Origin: Dokdonella_A sp044227025
GTDB lineage: Bacteria; Pseudomonadota; Gammaproteobacteria; Xanthomonadales; Rhodanobacteraceae
Length of the DNA stretch: 64,000 bases
Assembly (NCBI RefSeq): GCF_044227025.1
Contig: NZ_JBGAFX010000001.1
Span: 914,346-978,345, forward strand
Direction: 5' to 3'
The notes under the pieces were generated by a model. The model searched no databases and was not told the DNA's origin. It saw only the letters and a program-made list of their open reading frames with translations. The first letter of the stretch is position 1. Each line of letters opens with the position of its first letter. A program made the translations under genes and the position numbers. This document shows positions 40,987-49,898 of this stretch, piece by piece.

Positions 40987-42834
40987 TCAGCGACGGAATA
41001 CCAGGTTCACGCTTGCCAGCATGATGACCAGCATCAGCAGGGTCAGCGGGATGCCGACGCGCAGGAAATCGCGTGAGCGGTATCCGCCCGGGCCGGACAC
41101 GATCATGATCACCGGGTTCGCGCTCGGGATAAGGAACACGTTCGACGTCGAGATCGCCACAATGAGCGCGTAGATCGCGGGATTGCCGCCGGAAACGAGC
41201 GCGACGTTGATCGCCATCGGGACCATCATGACCGTCGCGCCGACATTGGAGACGACCTGCGCAAACAGCAGGCTGAGGATCGCGACCACCGCCTGCAAGC
41301 CCCATTGCGGCCATTCGCCGAGATATTTCAGCACTTCCTGCGCCAGCCACGCGGCGGCGCCGGTCGAATCCATCGCCCAGCCGAGCGGGATCAGGCAGGC
41401 GAGCGTGAAGATCGTTTTCCAGTTGATCGCGCCATACGCCTCGTCCATGTCCAGCACGCCCGAGAGCAACATGCCGAGTGCGCCGACCAGCATCGCGATC
41501 GACAGGCGGATGTCGGTGAACAGGCCAAGCCCCATCGCGAGCCCGAAGAAAGCGGTCGCGTGCCAGATCTTGCTTGGCCGGTGCTCTTCCTTCGGGTAGT
41601 CGGTGACGACGACGAAGTCGCGCGATTCGGCCGTCTGCGCAAGGTCGCGCCAGAAGCTGTGCAGCACCAGCGTGTCGCCGGCGCGCAGCGCGACCTGGCG
41701 CACGTCCTCGCGGAACACCTGATCGCCGCGGTTCACCGCGAGCACGGATATCGCGTAGGTCTTGCGCACGCGCAGGTCGCCGACCGTCTTCTTGATCCAG
41801 GTCGAGTTCGGCGGAATCACGACTTCGGAGATGCCCGCGCGCGCCGGATTGAACAAGTCGGCGAAATTGCGCAGGCGCGCCTGCACCTGGCACAGCTGCA
41901 CGTTGGCGAAGTCGCTGACCGCTTCGCGCTTGCCGAGCACGCCGAGCACGCTGCCGACCCAGATCATCTGGTCGCCGGGCGGTGCAAGGCGCGCCTCGCC
42001 GCCGGTCTTGAGCGCGAGGATCAGCGGGGCGCCGCGCAGTTGCTCGACTTCGGTCACGCTCATGCCGACCAGCGGGCTGTCGGTGGTGACCGTCAGTTCG
42101 AACACTTCGCCGTCGATGCCGTAGGTCTCGGCGAAGTACGTTTCGGTGCGCCCCGGTGTGACCTTCTGGCGTTCCTCGTCGCCGGGCAGCAGGCGGCGCG
42201 TGAACAGCGCGAAATAGGCGAGGCCGCCCAGCAGGAGCGGGATGCCGACCGGCGCGATCGCGAACAGGCTGAAGGTCTGGATCGTCTGCGCGCCCGGCGG
42301 CAGGTTGCGGTTCGCGCTCGCGATCAGGTCGTTGAGCAGGATCAACGGCGAGTTCGAGATCATCGTCATGTTGGTGCCGCACAGGATCATGCAGGCCATC
42401 GGCAACAGCAGGCGCCTGAGCGGCAGTCCGGTGCGCGCGCTGATGCGGCTGACCACCGGCAGGAACAGCGCAGACAGTGCCTGGCTCTGGATCACCGCGG
42501 AGAGGCTGCCGACCATCGCGTTGATCAGCAGCGACACGCGTGACTCGACGCCGCCAGCGAGGCGCAGGATGAACGAAGCGGCCTTGTTAAGCACGCCGGT
42601 GCGGTCGAGGCCCGCGCCCATGATCATCACCGCGATCAGCGAGATCACCGCATTGCCGGCAAAGCCGTCGAACAGCTGCTCGATCGGCAGCAGGCGCGTG
42701 ATGCCGATGACGACTATGACGAGCAGGGCGACCAGGTCGGCGCGGATCCACTCGAGCACCAGCATGACGACCGTGAACGCGAGCAGCGCGAACACGAGCG
42801 CCATGTTGGTGGTGAGGGTCAGGCCGGCGTCCAT
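40987..42834 (-). CDS. SLC13-family permease with two TrkA-C domains
   Basis: A 615-residue transporter with membrane segments at both ends and a central soluble region (about residues 215-400) holding two RCK_C/TrkA-C domains (GMSVTEVEQLRGAPLILAL and TVGDLRVRKTYAISVLAVNR). Helices contain SLLINAMVGSLSAVIQSQALS and LIPLGWAMDSTGAAAWLAQ, and the end SANPVIMIVSGPGGYRSRDF is typical of the DASS/SLC13 group with TrkA-C, which move sulfate or other anions. Substrate not predictable. Confidence 0.88.
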   Translation of the reverse strand: MDAGLTLTTNMALVFALLAFTVVMLVLEWIRADLVALLVIVVIGITRLLPIEQLFDGFAGNAVISLIAVMIMGAGLDRTGVLNKAASFILRLAGGVESRVSLLINAMVGSLSAVIQSQALSALFLPVVSRISARTGLPLRRLLLPMACMILCGTNMTMISNSPLILLNDLIASANRNLPPGAQTIQTFSLFAIAPVGIPLLLGGLAYFALFTRRLLPGDEERQKVTPGRTETYFAETYGIDGEVFELTVTTDSPLVGMSVTEVEQLRGAPLILALKTGGEARLAPPGDQMIWVGSVLGVLGKREAVSDFANVQLCQVQARLRNFADLFNPARAGISEVVIPPNSTWIKKTVGDLRVRKTYAISVLAVNRGDQVFREDVRQVALRAGDTLVLHSFWRDLAQTAESRDFVVVTDYPKEEHRPSKIWHATAFFGLAMGLGLFTDIRLSIAMLVGALGMLLSGVLDMDEAYGAINWKTIFTLACLIPLGWAMDSTGAAAWLAQEVLKYLGEWPQWGLQAVVAILSLLFAQVVSNVGATVMMVPMAINVALVSGGNPAIYALIVAISTSNVFLIPSANPVIMIVSGPGGYRSRDFLRVGIPLTLLMLVIMLASVNLVFRR

Positions 42835-42877
42835 TCGGGGCAGCTTCTTGTTATCGGCCGATGCGCATCAGCTGCGC

Positions 42878-43567
42878 TCAGGTTCGTTCATGGACGAAGT
42901 CCCATACGCCATGGCCGAGGCGCAGGCCGCGACGTTCGAAATGGGTCTCGATGCGCCAGGGCGGGCGTACGGCCGGATCGGCATGCTGCGCATCGATGCG
43001 CCAATGTGGCGCCGACGCGAGCACGTCGCGGATATGCTCGGCATAGTCGGCCCAGTCGGTCGCCAAATGCAAGCGCCCGCCGGGGATGACGCGGCTCGCG
43101 AGCAGGGCAAGGAACTCCGGCTGGACCAGGCGCCGCTTGTTGTGGCGCTTCTTGTGCCAGGGATCGGGAAAATAGATGCGCACCTCGGCCAGCGATGCGG
43201 GCGCGATCTCGTGCTCGAGCACCTCGACCGCATCGTGGTTGTACAGGCGCACGTTGTCGACCGCGGCCTCGGCGAGTCCGTTCATCAGCCGCCCGACGCC
43301 GGGGCGATGCACCTCGATGCCGATGAAGTCGCTTGCGGCTTCGGCCTGCGCGGAATGCAGCAACTGTTCTCCGTTGCCGAAGCCTATCTCGAGCACGCGG
43401 GCGGCGTCGCGGCCGAAGCTCGCAAGGAGATCGCGCCGGGCAGCGGTGTAGTCGAGGCCGTAGCGCGCCCAGTGCTGGTCGAACGCGCGTTGCTGGGCCG
43501 GCGTGAATCTCCCCTGGCGCAGCACGAAACTGCGGATGCGGCGCTGGTGGAGCGCGGACTCATCCAT
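42878..43567 (-). CDS. trmB: tRNA (guanine-N7)-methyltransferase TrmB
   Basis: Methylates G46 of tRNA using SAM. The 229-residue protein has LEIGFGNGEQLLHSA (SAM-binding motif I), IGIEVHRPGVGRLM and the diagnostic IYFPDPWHKKRHNKRRLVQ, plus HLATDWADYAEHI. The start is ATG 43567; no strong ribosome site is seen. It follows thiG after 212 bp that contain a REP-like repeat. The order thiS-thiG-trmB is common in this order of bacteria. Confidence 0.96.
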   Translation of the reverse strand: MDESALHQRRIRSFVLRQGRFTPAQQRAFDQHWARYGLDYTAARRDLLASFGRDAARVLEIGFGNGEQLLHSAQAEAASDFIGIEVHRPGVGRLMNGLAEAAVDNVRLYNHDAVEVLEHEIAPASLAEVRIYFPDPWHKKRHNKRRLVQPEFLALLASRVIPGGRLHLATDWADYAEHIRDVLASAPHWRIDAQHADPAVRPPWRIETHFERRGLRLGHGVWDFVHERT

Positions 43568-43657
43568 GGGATGGCGGGTACGGGCTGGTTGTCGAATGCG
43601 ATCGCCGCGGTTCGGGTTTCGCGAGCCAGCCAATTTCCGAACCACGCGTCTCCTGCC

Positions 43658-43742
43658 CGTCATTCCCGCGAACGCGGTGATCGAGTGTCTTTTCCTGCAA
43701 CCGCCCGAAGTCGCTGGATCCGCGCATTCGCGGGGACGACGG
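43658..43742. repeat. REP-like dispersed inverted repeat, copy A
   Basis: Left arm CGTCATTCCCGCGAACGCGG at 43658-43677; right arm, ending GGGGACGACGG at 43742, is its imperfect complement (16 of 19). A related copy lies at 57516-57600. This kind of CGTCATTCCCGCGAA repeat is a common intergenic element. It lies between thiG and trmB. Confidence 0.6.
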
Positions 43743-43779
43743 CACGTGTTCGAATCTTGCCGGGAATGATCGCATCGGC

Positions 43780-44589
43780 TCAGATCAACCCGTCGACGGG
43801 GCTGGATGCCGAGGCAAAGCGCTTGCGCGGGATGCGGCCGGCGCGGAACGCGGCGCGGCCCGCTTCGACCGCGAGCTTCATCGCATGCGCCATCAGCACG
43901 GGGTCCTTCGCACCGGCGATCGCGGTGTTCATGAGTACGCCATCGCAGCCGAGTTCCATTGCGATCGACGCGTCGGAAGCGGTGCCCACGCCAGCATCGA
44001 CGATGACCGGCACCTTCGCGTTCTCGACGATCTCGAGCAGGTTCCAGCGGTTCTGGATGCCAAGGCCCGAGCCGATCGGCGCCGCCAACGGCATCACCGC
44101 CACGCAACCAATCTCCTCCAGGCGCCGTGCGAGGATCGGGTCGTCGCTGGTGTAGACCATGACCTCGAAGCCATCGGCGACGAGCGTCTCGGCGGCGGCA
44201 AGCGTCTGCACCACGTCGGGGTAGAGGGTCTTCTGGTCGCCCAGCACTTCGAGCTTGACCAGGGTATGGCCGTCGAGCAGCTCGCGCGCGAGGCGGCAGG
44301 TGCGCACCGCCTCGTCGGCGGTGTAGCAACCCGCCGTGTTCGGCAGGATCGTGTAGCGATCCGGTGGCAGCACATCGAGCAGGCTGGGTGCGCCCGGGTC
44401 CTGGCCGATGTTCGTGCGACGGATCGCGACCGTGACGATTTCCGCGCCGGCCGCTTCGGTCGCGCGCCGCGTCTCGTCGAGGTCCCTGAATTTGCCGGTG
44501 CCGGTGAGCAGGCGCGAGCGGTAGGTCTTGCCGGCGATCACCAGGGCGTCGGTGGTGGCATCGAACGGGGATTGCGCGAGGGCTGTCAT
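43780..44589 (-). CDS. thiG: Thiazole synthase ThiG
   Basis: Makes the thiazole phosphate of thiamine from 1-deoxyxylulose phosphate, dehydroglycine and ThiS thiocarboxylate. The 269-residue protein has RLLTGTGKFRDLDE, VTVAIRR, LPNTAGCYTADEAVRTCRLARE, VKLEVLGDQKTLYPD and VIVDAGVGTASDA, all typical. Start used is ATG 44589. Upstream thiS is 132 bp away on the same strand, consistent with an operon. Confidence 0.96.
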   Translation of the reverse strand: MTALAQSPFDATTDALVIAGKTYRSRLLTGTGKFRDLDETRRATEAAGAEIVTVAIRRTNIGQDPGAPSLLDVLPPDRYTILPNTAGCYTADEAVRTCRLARELLDGHTLVKLEVLGDQKTLYPDVVQTLAAAETLVADGFEVMVYTSDDPILARRLEEIGCVAVMPLAAPIGSGLGIQNRWNLLEIVENAKVPVIVDAGVGTASDASIAMELGCDGVLMNTAIAGAKDPVLMAHAMKLAVEAGRAAFRAGRIPRKRFASASSPVDGLI

Positions 44590-44721
44590 GGGAGTCTGTC
44601 GCGATGGATCGAATGGGCCATTTTCGCCCATCCGAGCCTGCCGTGGACGAGTGACCGGAAGAATGGGCGGGATTCGAGCCGGATCCGGCATCTGGCCGGA
44701 CGCGGGCCAAGTGGTGCCGCG

Positions 44722-44922
44722 TCAGCCGCCGCCGATCGCCTGCACGATTTCGACGCGGTCGCCTTCAGCGAGGAGATGCTCCGCGTGGCGGCTGCGAGGG
44801 ACGATGTCGCGATTGATCTCGACGGCGACGCGGCGCGCGCCGAATCCGCTCTGCTCCAGCAACTGGGCCAGCGACGTGGTCGCGGATACCTCACGCGATT
44901 CGCCGTTCAATACGATCCTCAT
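44722..44922 (-). CDS. thiS: Sulfur carrier protein ThiS
   Basis: A 66-residue ubiquitin-like protein beginning MRIVLNGESREV and ending VEIVQAIGGG, the Gly-Gly tail that is thiocarboxylated. It feeds sulfur to ThiG encoded just downstream. Confidence 0.93.
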   Translation of the reverse strand: MRIVLNGESREVSATTSLAQLLEQSGFGARRVAVEINRDIVPRSRHAEHLLAEGDRVEIVQAIGGG

Positions 44923-45006
44923 GCGCGGATTGTAGGCGAGCACCAGGCTCGGACACACGCGCAGGCCGGAAGAAGAGGCCGCGCCTCGCGCGGCGCCCGC
45001 TGACGA

Positions 45007-47370
45007 TCAGCGCCTGCGACGGTCGTCGTCGCTCTTGTCGCTCTTGTCGCCGTTGTCACGCTGGCGCTCCTGCGGCTGAGCGCGCTGCGGCGGCGGCTGG
45101 CGCACCTGCGGGGCCTCACGCACCTGCTGCTGCGGCGGCGGAGCCTGACGCATCTGCGGTGCCTCGCGCTGCGGCATCTCGCGGACTTCGCGCTGCGGCT
45201 GCTGGCGCATCTGCGGTGCCTCGCGCTGCGGCATCTCGCGGACTTCGCGCTGCGGCTGCTGGCGCACCTGCGGTGCCTCGCGCTGCGGCATCTCGCGGAC
45301 TTCGCGCTGCGGCTGCTGGCGCATCTGCGGTGCCTCGCGCTGCGGCATCTCGCGGACTTCGCGCTGCGGCTGCTGGCGCACCTGCGGTGCCTCGCGCTGC
45401 GGCATTTCGCGGACTTCGCGCTGCGTCTGCTGGCGCATCTGCGGTGCCTCGCGCTGCGGCATCTCGCGGACTTCGCGTTGCGGCTGCTGGCGAACCTGTG
45501 GCGTTTCGCGCTGCTGCGGCAATGCCTGGCGCTGGGCCGGCGTGTTACGGCTGTCGCCCTGCGCGTTCCCGCGGTCGCCATGCGGAGCGAAACGCGACGA
45601 CGGCAGGCCGCCGCGATCACCGGACGGCTGCACACGGCTGTCGCCACGGGGAGCGACGTTCGGCTGCGTGCGCGTGTCCGCGCGCGGCGCGACCGTGGCA
45701 CGGCCGGGCATCGGCTGCTGTCGGGCATCGCCCGCCGGGCCGCGCTGGGGCGCAGCATTCGGACGCGTCGGCAGCGGCTGCGGGCGTTCGGCACCCGCGC
45801 CCACGACCTGCACCCGGCTGCGCGAGTTCGCTGCCGGGGCTTCACCCGCAGCTCCCGGGCGCGTGGCGATCTGACGTTGTTCGCTGCGTGCGAGCGGTTG
45901 TGCGTCGTTGCGCTGGATCGCCTGCACTCGCGCGGCGGTCGCAATGGGTTGCGGCGGCGGTGCCGTGCGTGCGATCACGCGGCGGTCGACCGCGGCCGTC
46001 TGCGGCACGTTGCGCGTGCGCGCGTTCGCCGCGACGAAACTTGCCTGGGTCGGCGCGATCGCCAGCCGACTCGCCACTTGCGCATTGCGCAGTTGCGCCG
46101 CGTTGACCTGCACGCGTGCATCGCCGACCGCGCGGGCGCCGACGAACGTCTCGCGGGAAACCGCGGTCACCGCGTTGACGTTGTTGCGATAGGCATAGTT
46201 GGCGTTGGTGATCGGTCGACCGCTCGAGTAGTTGTTGTACACGTTCGTGATGTAGGTGTTGTTGATCACGGTCGTGTTGCGCACGTTGATGTTGTTGAAG
46301 TAGCCACGCGAGGCGCGGTACCACGGCACGTAGACGTCGCGCGGACCGAGCGGGAACCAGCCGACCGGGCCGCCGCCGATCGAGACGCTGGCACCCCAGC
46401 CGCCGCCGCCGACGAACGCGACCAGTGCCGGTGCGTAGATCGCGCGTACATGACGCGGCCCCGGGCACCAGCCCCAGCGATCGCGTACCTGCACCCAGCG
46501 ACCGTAGTGGAACGGTGCGAAGCCCCAGGAGGCATTGTCGACCCAGGTCCAGCCCCACGGGTCGATCCACGACCAGTGGCCATCGCGGTACGGTGCCCAG
46601 CCGACCGATACCGAGGCCGGATACCAGACGTTGCCGTATTCGCGCTCGTCGCTCCACGAACCGTTGTCGTCGAGGTCGGCGTAGCCGATCATGTCGTCGG
46701 CGACGTAGCGGCTCGAAACCGAACGCTGGTGGCGCGTATCGCGCGCATCGGCCCAGCGGTCGAAGTCGTCCGCACGGGGCAGGTCGAGCACTTCGTAGTC
46801 GCGCAAGGCAGTGTCGTTGAAGCGGTACGAATTGCCGGCGCGCACGCTGTAGCTGGCGTTGTTTTCGCCGTACACGTCGCCGCCGCCGTCGAACACCGTC
46901 ACCATGGTCGAAGTGCCCTGGGGATCGATGTCGATGCGGTACTGGCCGGGCTGGCCGATGACGAAGGCCAGCGTCGGCGTGTCGATTTCGTAGCTCTGGC
47001 CGTTGTCGAGGCGACGCACCCGCAGGTTGAGCACGCCCTCGGTGAGTTCCATCTGCGCGATCTGGTCGTCGAGATTGAGCAGGTTGAACGTGCTTCGCTC
47101 GTCGAGGCGGACCGCGGCAGCACCGATTTCCAGTTCGACGCGTGAATCCCGATCGGTGTAGACCTTGTCGCCGGTGCCGAGCGGCCTGTTCAACGAGGCT
47201 TCGACCCAGCGGTCGTCACCGGCCGCCTGGAAGCTGACCTCGCCGCGCAGGAATCCGACGCGCGCGACGCGATCCGGCGGGTCGGCCAGCGCCGAACCCG
47301 CAAACGCGCCAAGCACGGTTGCCAGCGCGGCGGCGCACCACGCACGTGGAAAGAAACGCTTCGTGTACAT
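45007..47370 (-). CDS. FecR/DUF6600-like secreted protein with C-terminal Gln/Arg tandem repeats
   Basis: A 787-residue exported protein (signal WCAAALATVLGAFAGSALAD). Residues 35-200 are FecR-like (VARVGFLRGEVSFQAAG, RVELEIGAAAVRLDERS, VFDGGGDVYGE). A Trp-rich middle with YGNVWYPASVSVGWAPYRDG, HWSWIDPWGWTWVD and WGFAPFHYGRW is the DUF6600 pattern. After about residue 470 it is low-complexity, with six 19-residue copies of (Q)REVREMPQREAPQ(M/V)RQ(Q) encoded by a 57-bp DNA repeat. The end is basic and acidic (DKSDKSDDDRRRR). ATG 47370 has GGAG nearby. Probably periplasmic or surface-bound; function unknown. Confidence 0.85.
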   Translation of the reverse strand: MYTKRFFPRAWCAAALATVLGAFAGSALADPPDRVARVGFLRGEVSFQAAGDDRWVEASLNRPLGTGDKVYTDRDSRVELEIGAAAVRLDERSTFNLLNLDDQIAQMELTEGVLNLRVRRLDNGQSYEIDTPTLAFVIGQPGQYRIDIDPQGTSTMVTVFDGGGDVYGENNASYSVRAGNSYRFNDTALRDYEVLDLPRADDFDRWADARDTRHQRSVSSRYVADDMIGYADLDDNGSWSDEREYGNVWYPASVSVGWAPYRDGHWSWIDPWGWTWVDNASWGFAPFHYGRWVQVRDRWGWCPGPRHVRAIYAPALVAFVGGGGWGASVSIGGGPVGWFPLGPRDVYVPWYRASRGYFNNINVRNTTVINNTYITNVYNNYSSGRPITNANYAYRNNVNAVTAVSRETFVGARAVGDARVQVNAAQLRNAQVASRLAIAPTQASFVAANARTRNVPQTAAVDRRVIARTAPPPQPIATAARVQAIQRNDAQPLARSEQRQIATRPGAAGEAPAANSRSRVQVVGAGAERPQPLPTRPNAAPQRGPAGDARQQPMPGRATVAPRADTRTQPNVAPRGDSRVQPSGDRGGLPSSRFAPHGDRGNAQGDSRNTPAQRQALPQQRETPQVRQQPQREVREMPQREAPQMRQQTQREVREMPQREAPQVRQQPQREVREMPQREAPQMRQQPQREVREMPQREAPQVRQQPQREVREMPQREAPQMRQQPQREVREMPQREAPQMRQAPPPQQQVREAPQVRQPPPQRAQPQERQRDNGDKSDKSDDDRRRR
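45150..45508. repeat. 57-bp tandem repeat, six copies, inside the FecR/DUF6600-like gene
   Basis: Unit starts recur at 45167, 45224, 45281, 45338, 45395 and 45452, exactly 57 bp apart. Copies are almost identical, and one Met/Val position alternates over much of the array, suggesting an earlier 114-bp duplication. Being in frame (19 codons), gain or loss of units would keep the protein readable. Confidence 0.9.
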
Positions 47371-47630
47371 CGATGATCTCCAAGTGCCTACGCCAACCCC
47401 GGTCGCGGTGGGACCGAATCCCCAGACCATCGGCCGCCGGGTTTGACAGGCTGTGCACAGTATCCGCGTAGTCAGGCTGAATGATGACTTTCCGCTGTAT
47501 CGACCTTGCAATCCCTTGCGAGTCCGCTAGGCGGACATTCAGGATCGGCAGCCGTCTTGTCCGCGTCGATGGCGACCGCTACGCTTCGCGTCTTGCGCTG
47601 TCACCGGGCAAAACGCCGGACCGGTCCCGT

Positions 47631-47704
47631 GCGGGTGTAGCTCAATGGTAGAGCTGTAGCTTCCCAAGCTACTGACGAGGGTTCGATTCCCTTCACCCGC
47701 TCCA
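47631..47704 (+). tRNA. tRNA-Gly (CCC)
   Basis: Acceptor GCGGGTG pairs with CACCCGC; anticodon loop TTCCCAA gives CCC, which reads GGG. The T-arm GGTTCGATTCC and encoded CCA are present. From memory it closely matches E. coli glyU. Confidence 0.95.
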
Positions 47705-47780
47705 TCCCGGCAGCGACCGCATCCGCCCGGGTCACCCGCCGTCAAGTGCGCCATACGCGCGTCACGTCCTCCTCCCCGAG

Positions 47781-48284
47781 GTGTCCCGAGTGCCCCGACC
47801 AGACGCCGCTGCCGCCGCGCTTTCCGTCGACCGTCCCGCCAGCCTCGGCTGGCGCGAGTGGGTTGCGCTGCCTGGACTGGGCATCGGCGCGATCAAGGCC
47901 AAGCTCGACAGCGGCGCACGCTCCTCCTCGCTGCATGTCGAGGCGATCGAGACGTTCGACCTTGCGGGCGTCGCGCACGTGCGCTTCCAGGTGCGCGTGC
48001 GGCGGCGCGGCAACGCGATCGTCGCCTGCACGGCGCCGGTGCTCGACCGCCGCAGCGTCACCGATTCCGGTGGGCATCGCAGCGAGCGCTGGTTCATCCG
48101 CGTGGAGCTGGAGATCGCGCGACAGCGCTTCAGCACGGAAATGAACCTGACCGATCGGCGCGCGATGCTGTTCCCGCTGTTGCTCGGCCGTTCCGCGCTG
48201 GCGGGTCGATTCCAGATCGACCCGGCCTCGTCCTATTGTTGTCCGCGGCCGCCGCGGACCCCCACGCCCCGGATCCCCGCATGA
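47781..48284 (+). CDS. Putative ATP-dependent zinc protease (RimB-like, retropepsin-type)
   Basis: A 167-residue protein of the PF05618 family. It has WREWVALPGLGIGAIKAKLDSGARSSSLHVE, quoted here as GIGAIKAKLDSGARSSSL, with the D-S-G-A catalytic-like motif; RWFIRVELEI and NLTDRRAMLFPLLLGR follow. Family members are found beside RimK-type ligases, and in Pseudomonas RimB is reported to trim the glutamates RimK adds to ribosomal protein S6. It overlaps rimK by 4 bp (ATGA), which fits a paired role. GTG 47781 is the start. Confidence 0.85.
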   Translation: MSRVPRPDAAAAALSVDRPASLGWREWVALPGLGIGAIKAKLDSGARSSSLHVEAIETFDLAGVAHVRFQVRVRRRGNAIVACTAPVLDRRSVTDSGGHRSERWFIRVELEIARQRFSTEMNLTDRRAMLFPLLLGRSALAGRFQIDPASSYCCPRPPRTPTPRIPA

Positions 48285-49186
48285 AGATCGCCATCCTGTC
48301 GCGCAACGCCAGTCTGTACTCGACTCGCCGTCTGGTGGAGGCCGCTCGCGCGCGCGGCCACAGCGTGCGCGTGCTCGATCCGCTGCGCTGCTACATGCGC
48401 ATCGCCGCCGGCAAGTTCGAGATGCACTGGAAAGGCAAGGCGTTGCACGGCTTCGACGCGGTGATTCCGCGCATTGGCGCATCGATCACGTTCTACGGCA
48501 CCGCCGTCGTGCGCCAGTTCGAGATGATGGGCGTGTACACGCCGAACGACTCGGATTCGATCTTGCGCGCGCGCGACAAGCTGCGCTCGCTGCAGCTGCT
48601 CGCGCGCGAGGGCATCGACTTGCCGGTGACCGTGTTTGGCGACAATCCGGACGACACGCGCGACCTGCTCACCATGCTCGGCGAGCCGCCGCACGTGATC
48701 AAGCTCAACGAAGGCGCGCAGGGGCAGGGCGTGATGCTGGCCGAGAAGCGCGGCGCCGCACTCGGCATGATCGAGGCGTTCCGCAGCCTGTACGCGAACT
48801 TCCTCGTGCAGGAGTTCATTCGCGAGGCCGACGGAGCCGACCTGCGCTGCTTCGTGGTCGGCGATCAGGTCGTTGCGGCGATGCGGCGGCAGGCGCCCGA
48901 AGGGGACTTCCGCGCGAACATCCATCGCGGCGGCAGCGCCAGTGCGGTGACGCTTAGCGCGCTTGAGGTCCAGACCGCGCTGCGTGCAGCGCGGGTGATG
49001 GGCCTCGGCGTCGCTGGCGTCGATCTGCTGCGCTCGGTGCGCGGGCCACTCGTGCTCGAGGTCAATTCCTCGCCCGGGCTGGAGGGGATCGAGGGCGCGA
49101 GCGGGGTGGATGTCGCTGGCGCCATCATCGAGTACATAGCGCGAATTCGCGCCGTGGCCACGCCGGTGCGCAGGAAGCGCAAATAG
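48281..49186 (+). CDS. rimK: Glutamate ligase RimK (ATP-grasp)
   Basis: A 301-residue ATP-grasp ligase that adds C-terminal glutamates to ribosomal protein S6 in E. coli. It starts MKIAILSRNASLYSTRRLVEA; other signs are DAVIPRIGASITFYG, VIKLNEGAQGQGVMLAE, FIREADGADLRCFVVG and VLEVNSSPGLEGIE. The start overlaps the stop of the zinc protease gene, so the two are likely coupled. A longer frame back to 47858 is a shadow of the upstream gene. Confidence 0.94.
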   Translation: MKIAILSRNASLYSTRRLVEAARARGHSVRVLDPLRCYMRIAAGKFEMHWKGKALHGFDAVIPRIGASITFYGTAVVRQFEMMGVYTPNDSDSILRARDKLRSLQLLAREGIDLPVTVFGDNPDDTRDLLTMLGEPPHVIKLNEGAQGQGVMLAEKRGAALGMIEAFRSLYANFLVQEFIREADGADLRCFVVGDQVVAAMRRQAPEGDFRANIHRGGSASAVTLSALEVQTALRAARVMGLGVAGVDLLRSVRGPLVLEVNSSPGLEGIEGASGVDVAGAIIEYIARIRAVATPVRRKRK

Positions 49187-49269
49187 ACGTGGCGTCGCTC
49201 TCCGCAGCCGAGCAGGACCGCCGCGCCGGGCCGTCGGAATCAACGACAACCGATGTACGAGGAGAATCG

Positions 49270-49299
49270 TTGACAACGCCGGGAGGGCGGCCTTAGCAT
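49270..49299 (+). promoter_or_regulatory. Candidate sigma-70 promoter for the 49381 gene
   Basis: Perfect -35 TTGACA (49270-49275), 18-nt spacer, then TAGCAT (49294-49299), a 4-of-6 match to TATAAT. It would leave about a 75-nt leader. Confidence 0.5.
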
Positions 49300-49380
49300 C
49301 ACCAAAGGTTTCCGTCAGGGGACCCCGGAAGGCATCAGCCCATTGCGCCTCCGGCCATCGATTCTCAAGGGGTGTAACTC

Positions 49381-49857
49381 ATGAAGGTCCGTTTCATTGG
49401 TGCGCTGTTGTTGCTCGTCATGTCGGTGCAAGTCGCCGGCGCCGCCGACAAGGCGAATCCCGCGGTCAACGCGAGCGACAAGGATTCGTTCCAGACCGTG
49501 TCGGAATGGGTGCGCAAGCAGATGGATGCGGGCGGTCGCTACGCCGAGACCAATGGCGAGGAGCGCCAGGTCGTCAACGCGCGCCTCGACGAGATGAGCA
49601 AGTTGTTCGAGCAGAAGTCGTCGGTGGACCAGATGAGCATCGACGAGAAGAAGAAGTTGCTGGTCGACCAGGAAGAGATCAATTCGATCCTCGGCAAGCG
49701 CGATGGCGACCGGCTGATCTGCAAGTCCGAGCGACCGATCGGCTCCAACCTTCCGGTCAAGACCTGCGTGACGGCGCGCGAGCGCGACCAGCGTCGCCGC
49801 GAGGACAACAAGGAACTCGAGCGTCAGCAGGTGAACAGACAGAAGAAATGGGGTTGA
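49381..49857 (+). CDS. Small secreted hypothetical protein with a two-Cys motif
   Basis: A 158-residue protein with a signal peptide (FIGALLLLVMSVQVAGAAD) and a charged helical body (RLDEMSKLFEQKSSVDQMSIDEKKKLL). Near residue 113 it has ICKSERPIGSNLPVKTCVTA, a C-x(n)-C motif with G-S-x-x-P between that I associate with secreted hypotheticals of Lysobacterales. It ends in a basic tail. Preceded by a good promoter; it may form a unit with the BlaI-like gene 41 bp downstream. Function unknown. Confidence 0.65.
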   Translation: MKVRFIGALLLLVMSVQVAGAADKANPAVNASDKDSFQTVSEWVRKQMDAGGRYAETNGEERQVVNARLDEMSKLFEQKSSVDQMSIDEKKKLLVDQEEINSILGKRDGDRLICKSERPIGSNLPVKTCVTARERDQRRREDNKELERQQVNRQKKWG

Positions 49858-49898
49858 ATCGACACCTTGCGGATGTCGGGAAAAGGCCGGGAGTGGGC

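Noticed and set aside
45150..45508. Tandem array considered as a CRISPR
   Set aside because: The units are contiguous and near-identical with no unique spacers, and lie inside a gene.
45159..47145. Plus-strand frames opposite the FecR/DUF6600-like gene
   Set aside because: The repeat is readable in several frames because of its 57-bp period; only the minus-strand frame has a signal peptide and recognisable domains.
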